This document shows, piece after piece, positions 59,500 through 64,000 of a stretch of DNA of 64,000 bases. This stretch comes from Gemmatimonadota bacterium. GTDB lineage: Bacteria; Gemmatimonadota; Gemmatimonadetes; Gemmatimonadales; Gemmatimonadaceae. Under the pieces are notes generated by a model. The model saw only the letters and a program-made list of their open reading frames with translations. It made no database searches and had not been told where the DNA came from. Positions within the stretch are counted from its first letter, which is position 1. Each line of letters opens with the position of its first letter. The position numbers were made by a program, and so were the translations under genes. The stretch covers positions 248,001 through 312,000 of the forward strand of contig JAQBQB010000002.1 in assembly GCA_028287235.1 (NCBI GenBank), read 5' to 3'.

Positions 59500-62181
59500 C
59501 TACCCCTCGCGCAGCGCAACGATCGGATCGATGCGCGACGCACGTCTGGCGGGTAAGTAGCCGCTCACGACCGCGACGACGGAGAGCACGACGACCATTC
59601 CCACGTACGTCGCGGGATCGGCGGCCGTTACCCCGAAGAGAAACCCGCTGAGCGTACGTCCCACGAGCCACGCGCCGACCGTCCCAATTGCGATGCCGCC
59701 GATCGCCAGCTCGACGGTCTCGCGGATGATCCGCCCTTGCACCTGTCTCGCCGAAGCGCCGAGTGCGATGCGTACGCCGATCTCCTGCGTACGATGCGTC
59801 ACCGTATACGAGATGACGCCGTAGATCCCGAGCAGCGCCAGACAGAGCGCGAACACCGAGAAGCTGCCGAGGAGCGCCGTGAAGAAGCGGCGCGACGATA
59901 CCGCCTTGTCGACGGCGCCTTGCAGCGTCTGCACTTCGTTCGTCGCGAGGTTCGGCACGACCGGGGCGAGCGCGGTACGCAGCGTTCTCGCGAGCGACGC
60001 GGGGTCGAGCGTCGTGCGCACGATGAGCGTGAGCGATGAGAAATCGAACACCTGTCGCAGCGGAAGATATACCTCGTTGCCGGCGCCCTCCTCGAGCGTG
60101 AGATGCCGTACGTCACCGACGATCCCCACGACGCGACGATCATCCCTGCCGACCTTGAGCAGCTTGCCCAACGCACTCTGTCCGGGCCAGAAAGCCTTCG
60201 CCGCCGTCTGGTTGATCACGACCACCTTCTCGCTCGACTCCACGTCCTGCCGCGACAGATCGCGCCCCGCGACGACGGTCATGCCCATCGCGTCGACGAA
60301 TCCGTCGGTCGCTACGCGGATGAAACCGGCTTGCGACTTCCCTTTCACATACTCTTGTCCGCCAGGCGTGACTCCCCAGCTTCGATTGCTCCCAAGCGGC
60401 AGGCCGTCGGCCACCGTCGCCGACGTGACACCTGGAATCCGTCTCGCCAGCCGAAGCACCTCGTCGACATAGGCGACGAACTCCGGAGCTGACTTGAATG
60501 TGTTCTGATCCGGATCGACGCGCACCGCGGCGACGCGTTCCGGACGGAAGCCGAGGTCGACGTCGAGCACCTTGAGGAAACTGCGAATCAACAGCCCGGA
60601 GCCGACGACGAGCACGCAGGCGAGCGCGATCTCCGACACGACGAGGGAGCGGCGCATCCACTGGCCGCGCCGCCCGTCCGTCGCCGATCGTCCCGACGCC
60701 TTGAGCGCCTCGTGCACGCGCGCCTCGGAGGTCTGGAGCGCGGGAGCCATTCCGAACGCGAGTCCCGCGACGATCGCCAGCAGCGCGGTGAACGCCAGCG
60801 CCGTTGCGTCCACGCCAACGTTGCCGAGGAGCGGCAGGCTCACCGCATCCATGCGCGCGATCGCGCGTGTTCCGATCGTCGCGAGGATCAAGCCGAGCAC
60901 CGCGCCGCACGACGAGAGCACGACGCTCTCGGTGAGCATCTGCCGCACGAGACGGCGGCGGCCGGCGCCAAGCGCGGCGCGGATGGCCATCTCCTTCTGC
61001 CTGGTGGTCGCTCGCGCCAACAGCAGGTTCGACAGATTCGCGCACACGATGAGCATGACGACACCCACGGCGCACACGAGCACGATGAGCCCCGAGCGCG
61101 CGCGTCCCGTCACATGATCGCGCAGCGACGACGCGCTCGGCGTGAACTTGTTGATGTTCGGATGCTCTTTCGTGATTCGGGGGCCGAGCACTTTCAGCTC
61201 GGCCGTGGCGCCGGCGAGCGTCGCACCGGGCTTGAGCCGCGCGACGATCGACAGGGTGTTGCCCCACCGGTTCGTCTCCGGCGTGAGCGGAAAGGGCGTG
61301 AACACGTCGATGCGCGCGCCGGGCGCGAATACGGAGCCGAAGTCGAACGATGCGGGCAGCACGCCGATCACCGTCGTCGAAGCGCCGTTGAGCATGACCG
61401 TTCGCCCAAGAATCGCGGGGTCCGACGAGAAGCGGCGCTGCCACAGCGCGTGGCTGATCAACGCCGCCTTGGGGCCGTTCCACGCGCTTTCCTCGGGGCT
61501 GAATCCGCGCCCGAGTGCCGGGCGAACGCCCAGCAACGGAAAGAAGTTCTGCGTCACCGGCACGGCGCTCAGCCGAACCGCGTCGCTCCCGACGCTCAGC
61601 TTCATGTCGCCCACGCCATAGAACGCGAAGTACGCGGCCACGTCGGAGAACGCGCGATTCTCCTGCACAAAGGAGAGATACGGATCGACCTGCGCGGTCT
61701 GCGACGACAGACCCGGATCGGTCCCGTTCTGAATCCAGACGAGGCGTTCGGGGTCGGCGAACGGGAGCGGACGCAGGATCAGCGCGCTGGCGACGCTGAA
61801 CACCGTGGTGCTCGCGCCGATGCCGAGCGCAATGATAACGACGGCGAATGCCGTGAAGCCCGCGTCGCGGCGCAAGGTGCGCAGCGCGTACCGAAGGTCC
61901 TGCCGCAGATCGCCGATCATGTCGCGAAAACGCATACGCTGCTCCCGGGCCCGTGCAGAATGGTGAAGAGACGCGGCGGCGTCGTCGATCGACCCACCGA
62001 GACGGCGCAGTGCTTCGCGGCGCGCGTCGTCCGCCGCCATGCCGCGCGCCACGAGATCGTCGACGCGCTCGGCGAGGAAGGCGCGGAGCTCTTCGTCCGC
62101 GTCGGCCTCGACTTGCGATTCGGTACGGATCGGGACACGGAAGAGTCGCCGCACCCCGGCGCGAAGGTCGCGGGAGCGCAT
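59500..62181 (-). CDS. ADOP-type ABC permease with prefix domain
   Basis: An 893-residue ATPase-less permease. It has an N-terminal cytosolic prefix domain (about 1-85, SQVEADADEELRAFLAERVDDLVARGM) that is usual when the gene follows a PadR regulator, then DLRQDLRYALRTLRRDAGFTAFAVVIIALGIGASTTVFSVA, two MacB_PCD domains and two sets of FtsX helices, closing PARRASRIDPIVALREG. It starts 4 bases after the PadR stop and will be under its control. Function of the group is not proven; drug or toxic-compound response is usually assumed. Confidence 0.9.
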   Translation of the reverse strand: MRSRDLRAGVRRLFRVPIRTESQVEADADEELRAFLAERVDDLVARGMAADDARREALRRLGGSIDDAAASLHHSARAREQRMRFRDMIGDLRQDLRYALRTLRRDAGFTAFAVVIIALGIGASTTVFSVASALILRPLPFADPERLVWIQNGTDPGLSSQTAQVDPYLSFVQENRAFSDVAAYFAFYGVGDMKLSVGSDAVRLSAVPVTQNFFPLLGVRPALGRGFSPEESAWNGPKAALISHALWQRRFSSDPAILGRTVMLNGASTTVIGVLPASFDFGSVFAPGARIDVFTPFPLTPETNRWGNTLSIVARLKPGATLAGATAELKVLGPRITKEHPNINKFTPSASSLRDHVTGRARSGLIVLVCAVGVVMLIVCANLSNLLLARATTRQKEMAIRAALGAGRRRLVRQMLTESVVLSSCGAVLGLILATIGTRAIARMDAVSLPLLGNVGVDATALAFTALLAIVAGLAFGMAPALQTSEARVHEALKASGRSATDGRRGQWMRRSLVVSEIALACVLVVGSGLLIRSFLKVLDVDLGFRPERVAAVRVDPDQNTFKSAPEFVAYVDEVLRLARRIPGVTSATVADGLPLGSNRSWGVTPGGQEYVKGKSQAGFIRVATDGFVDAMGMTVVAGRDLSRQDVESSEKVVVINQTAAKAFWPGQSALGKLLKVGRDDRRVVGIVGDVRHLTLEEGAGNEVYLPLRQVFDFSSLTLIVRTTLDPASLARTLRTALAPVVPNLATNEVQTLQGAVDKAVSSRRFFTALLGSFSVFALCLALLGIYGVISYTVTHRTQEIGVRIALGASARQVQGRIIRETVELAIGGIAIGTVGAWLVGRTLSGFLFGVTAADPATYVGMVVVLSVVAVVSGYLPARRASRIDPIVALREG

Positions 62182-62185
62182 CGGC

Positions 62186-62515
62186 TCACCCTCGCGCCGA
62201 GCGCGCGGTGAGCACCATCGTCAGGGCCTCGAACTGCTCGAGGAGCGACGCGGACTCGGCGCGCAGTTGGGCGCGGCCGGCGGGCGTCAATCTATAGTAA
62301 CGGGCGCGGCGTTCGTTCTTCGTCACGCCCCATTCGGCGGTGAGGAGGTCGCGCGCCTCGAGCCGGTGGAGCGCCTGAAGCAGCGCCGCGTCAGTGACGT
62401 CGAGCCGGCCGTCTGACCGGGTCTCGAGCCAGCGGGTGATCTCGAAGCCGTGCATCGGTCCCCAGGACAGGGTCTTGAGGACGAGCACGTCGAGCGTTCC
62501 TTTCAATAGCGCCAT
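62186..62515 (-). CDS. PadR-family transcriptional regulator
   Basis: A 109-residue winged-helix regulator of the PadR-s1 type. MALLKGTLDVLVLKTLSWGPMHGFEITRWLE is the canonical opening, followed by the wing helix ALLQALHRLEARDLLTAEWG and the RRARYYRLTPAGRAQL signature. GGAGG is 7 bases before the ATG. It is co-transcribed with the ADOP permease (4-base gap). A perfect 12-5-12 palindrome lies 12 bases upstream of its start. Confidence 0.94.
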   Translation of the reverse strand: MALLKGTLDVLVLKTLSWGPMHGFEITRWLETRSDGRLDVTDAALLQALHRLEARDLLTAEWGVTKNERRARYYRLTPAGRAQLRAESASLLEQFEALTMVLTARSARG

Positions 62516-62526
62516 GAACCGCCTCC

Positions 62527-62555
62527 ACCAAGTGTCTTTCCCTAAGACACTTGGT
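62527..62555. promoter_or_regulatory. PadR operator, perfect 12-5-12 palindrome
   Basis: ACCAAGTGTCTT (62527-62538), five bases, AAGACACTTGGT (62544-62555), directly upstream of the padR Shine-Dalgarno. Length and position fit autorepression by the PadR dimer. No other copy was noticed in the window. Confidence 0.8.
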
Positions 62556-62897
62556 CCGGCGAAATGGTTGGGATGGGGGTGAGGCCGCAGTGAATGGACG
62601 CGCCAGCTGACCTGTCGCCGGGTAAGCCCGCTGAGGCGCCATACATGCCACCCAATGTGAAGGCCGTCGAGGTGTATCCACCCGAAAGGCCCCGCCCCCT
62701 GCGTTTTCAGGGCGATCCAACGTGCGGTGTTGTCGTGATCTGGACGAAGTGACGACGGCGCGACGTCGCCTCTCGCGGCAAACGCGGCAAACGCGGCAAA
62801 CGCGGCAAAGGTTCGCCCCCGCACGCATGAAAACGGTGATGGGTCGATCGCGCCATAGACCCACATTGCGAGCGCCACTCTTTCTCGGAGGCGTTCG
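62556..62897. other. Gap between PadR/ADOP operon and the 90-aa protein gene
   Basis: No gene is visible. It must contain the promoter of the PadR operon and that of the plus-strand gene at 62898, but I cannot point to clear -35/-10 boxes. It holds a 9-bp tandem repeat at 62774-62809. Confidence 0.5.
62774..62809. repeat. 9-bp noncoding tandem repeat (CGCGGCAAA x4)
   Basis: Four exact head-to-tail copies of CGCGGCAAA, about 90 bases upstream of the 90-aa protein start. Copy number could vary by slippage. Confidence 0.85.
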
Positions 62898-63170
62898 ATG
62901 TCCACGCATCATCTCGACGGAATTCTCACGGCGCTCAACCAGCACCAACAGCGCGCCACCTACAGCGCTGTCGCCGCCCTCCTCGGCCAGACGCCGAGAC
63001 TGCTCATGCACGGCAAGCCGCGCGAGCAAGGCAATTCGTGGATCGTATCGAAGACCACCGGCCGGCCGACGGGCTACGCCGACTCCGACGTGCACCCGCA
63101 CCTCGCGGCGAACGAGACGATTCTGAAGACACGAGAAGAGTTAGCGGATTGGCTCGAGCGCCGGGGATGA
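62898..63170 (+). CDS. Small conserved hypothetical protein, 90 aa
   Basis: A 90-residue cytoplasmic protein: LDGILTALNQHQQRATYSAVAALLGQTPRLLMHGKP, then NSWIVSKTTGRPTGYADSDVHPHL and a C-terminal helix TREELADWLERRG. The pattern of a helix-turn-helix-like N-terminus, an NSWVV strand and a GxPxGY loop is found in an uncharacterised family of about 90-100 residues in many bacteria. GGAGG sits 6 bases before the ATG. No function can be given. Confidence 0.75.
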   Translation: MSTHHLDGILTALNQHQQRATYSAVAALLGQTPRLLMHGKPREQGNSWIVSKTTGRPTGYADSDVHPHLAANETILKTREELADWLERRG

Positions 63171-63220
63171 CGATCGCGCAAGCTCGCGGAGCCGGCGCTC
63201 TAGCGGCGGCGGTCCACAAG

Positions 63221-63721
63221 TCACGGCACGTCGTCCAGCTCGCGCGTCATCTCGATCATCGTCCGTCGAAATCCCGCGCGAGCGAAGAGCCGCTGCGCAG
63301 TTTCGTTCTGCTCGGCGGTCGAAAGCACCACGCGCGGCGTCCCCTGCGCATGGAGCGCGCGGAGCGCGGCATCGAGCAGCCGGCGGCCGACGCCGTGCCC
63401 CCGATGCGCGGGATCGACGACGATGTCGTACAACACCCCCGCCGGGCCGCGCAACGACATGTAATCGTATCCCTCGACACCCGCGTAGGTGTAGCCGACC
63501 ACATCGCCGGCCCGTTCCGCGACGAGCACCATGACGTTCGGCTCGTTCAGCTGTCTTCCGAGAAACGAGGCATAGCCCTGCTCGGTCTGCGGCGTGGCCG
63601 GTATGAAGCGTTGCGAGTCGAAGGCATGATGAAGCCGAACGAGGAGCGCACCAAGCCGGCCGATCGTTTGAAGATCTCTCGGCTCCGCCGGCCGAACGGC
63701 GACGCTAGGAGCGACGTCCAT
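63221..63721 (-). CDS. GNAT-family N-acetyltransferase
   Basis: A 166-residue acetyl-CoA-dependent acetyltransferase. The central strand [29 protein letters not shown] holds the CoA pyrophosphate loop (RGHGVG), and the end has [21 protein letters not shown], typical of the fold. The acceptor substrate is unknown. The ATG at 63721 lies inside the end of the cupin gene (17-base overlap), so the two are co-transcribed, cupin first. Confidence 0.92.
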   Translation of the reverse strand: MDVAPSVAVRPAEPRDLQTIGRLGALLVRLHHAFDSQRFIPATPQTEQGYASFLGRQLNEPNVMVLVAERAGDVVGYTYAGVEGYDYMSLRGPAGVLYDIVVDPAHRGHGVGRRLLDAALRALHAQGTPRVVLSTAEQNETAQRLFARAGFRRTMIEMTRELDDVP

Positions 63722-64000
63722 ACTGTTCGTCGGTAACCTTCTCCATCCAGTCCACGGCCTTGCCGTCGAGCGCCTCCTGTATGGCGATGTGCTGCATGGC
63801 CGTGGTTGCCGACGCGCCGTGCCAATGCTTCTCACCGGGCTCGAACCAAACCACGTCACCGGGCCGTATCTCCTCGACCGCCCCACCCTCGCGCTGCACC
63901 CAGCCGTAGCCGAAGGTGACGATGAGCGTTTGTCCGAGCGGATGCGTATGCCAGGCGGTGCGCGCTCCAGGCTCGAACGTGACGGCGTTGCCGGCCGCGC
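63705..64000 (-). CDS. Cupin-domain protein, N-terminus beyond the window
   Basis: The frame stays open from the stop at 63705 to the right edge of the window, about 97 residues. Visible cupin motif 1 is [20 protein letters not shown] with two His ligands, followed by [10 protein letters not shown] and [21 protein letters not shown] as motif 2 with its His. The C-terminal helix ends [10 protein letters not shown]. It resembles the single-domain cupins that accompany carboxymuconolactone decarboxylase-like or quercetinase-like proteins. Enzyme activity is not evident. Confidence 0.85.
   Translation of the reverse strand, partial: AAGNAVTFEPGARTAWHTHPLGQTLIVTFGYGWVQREGGAVEEIRPGDVVWFEPGEKHWHGASATTAMQHIAIQEALDGKAVDWMEKVTDEQYGRRS

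Noticed and set aside
59500-62181. ADOP permeases as MacB drug exporters with their own ATPase
   Set aside because: None of the three carries Walker motifs and no adjacent gene encodes an ABC ATPase.
1-64000. CRISPR array, rRNA, tRNA, prophage or insertion sequence
   Set aside because: No regularly spaced repeats, RNA gene signatures, transposase or phage motifs were seen; the short tandem repeats have no spacers.

Overview
The window reads as chromosomal DNA of a high-GC, Gram-negative bacterium, most likely a member of the Gemmatimonadota (an acidobacterium is the main alternative). The reasons are the combination of ATPase-less MacB/FtsX-type permeases of the ADOP type (three copies, one behind a PadR regulator), SusC/SusD outer-membrane pairs in a GC-rich genome, a BlaI/M56 pair, many lipoprotein and Sec signal peptides, and dense operons with ATGA or TGATG start/stop overlaps. 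No rRNA, tRNA, CRISPR array, transposase or phage gene was seen.

Layout. 1-7735: the start of a lipoprotein gene and a small secreted protein on the minus strand, then a plus-strand tripartite RND efflux operon (TolC-like, adaptor, pump) and a Pro/Ala-rich lipoprotein. 7736-8038: gap with hairpin and palindromic repeats. 8039-17282: an AAA+ sigma-54-type activator, a 66-residue secreted Cys-rich peptide, a membrane-anchored CPAC thioredoxin-fold protein, two ADOP permeases, and a convergent DUF2339 membrane protein. 17320-22946 (minus): Ig-like lipoprotein, PEBP protein, GHL15-like hydrolase, bicupin, and a GspE-like ATPase fused to a receiver-like domain with several key residues altered. 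23093-26008 (minus): TonB receptor with a clear intrinsic terminator, preceded by a His/Cys-rich secreted protein. 26090-36222: PepT, a sigma-like small protein coupled to a GT9 glycosyltransferase, a large PIG-L protein, an MBL protein, DinB, DUF6526, a cytidylate-kinase-like protein and DUF2911.

36296-45450 (minus) looks like one seven-gene transcript: SusC, SusD, DUF4397 lipoprotein, creatininase-family amidohydrolase, ketopantoate-reductase-like enzyme, SDR and M20 peptidase. This is best read as uptake and breakdown of a peptide or amide. 45498-46187 is a methyltransferase. 46380-56979 (minus) is a self-contained polysaccharide utilisation locus: ECF sigma factor, FecR anti-sigma, SusC with an STN signalling domain, SusD, GH3 and GH30. 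A beta-linked glucan is the likely substrate.

57103-58934 is a BlaI/M56 pair whose sensor ends in a TonB-plug-like segment. Its 7-6-7 operator has a look-alike in front of the PIG-L gene at 29189. 59025-64000 holds an SRPBCC protein, a PadR/ADOP pair with a perfect 12-5-12 palindrome, a small conserved protein, a GNAT acetyltransferase and a cupin cut by the window edge. The most unusual items are the peptide/thioredoxin/permease cluster at 8-13 kb, the degenerate GspE-receiver fusion, the plug-tailed M56 sensor with its possible two-site regulon, and the SusCD-led amide catabolism operon.
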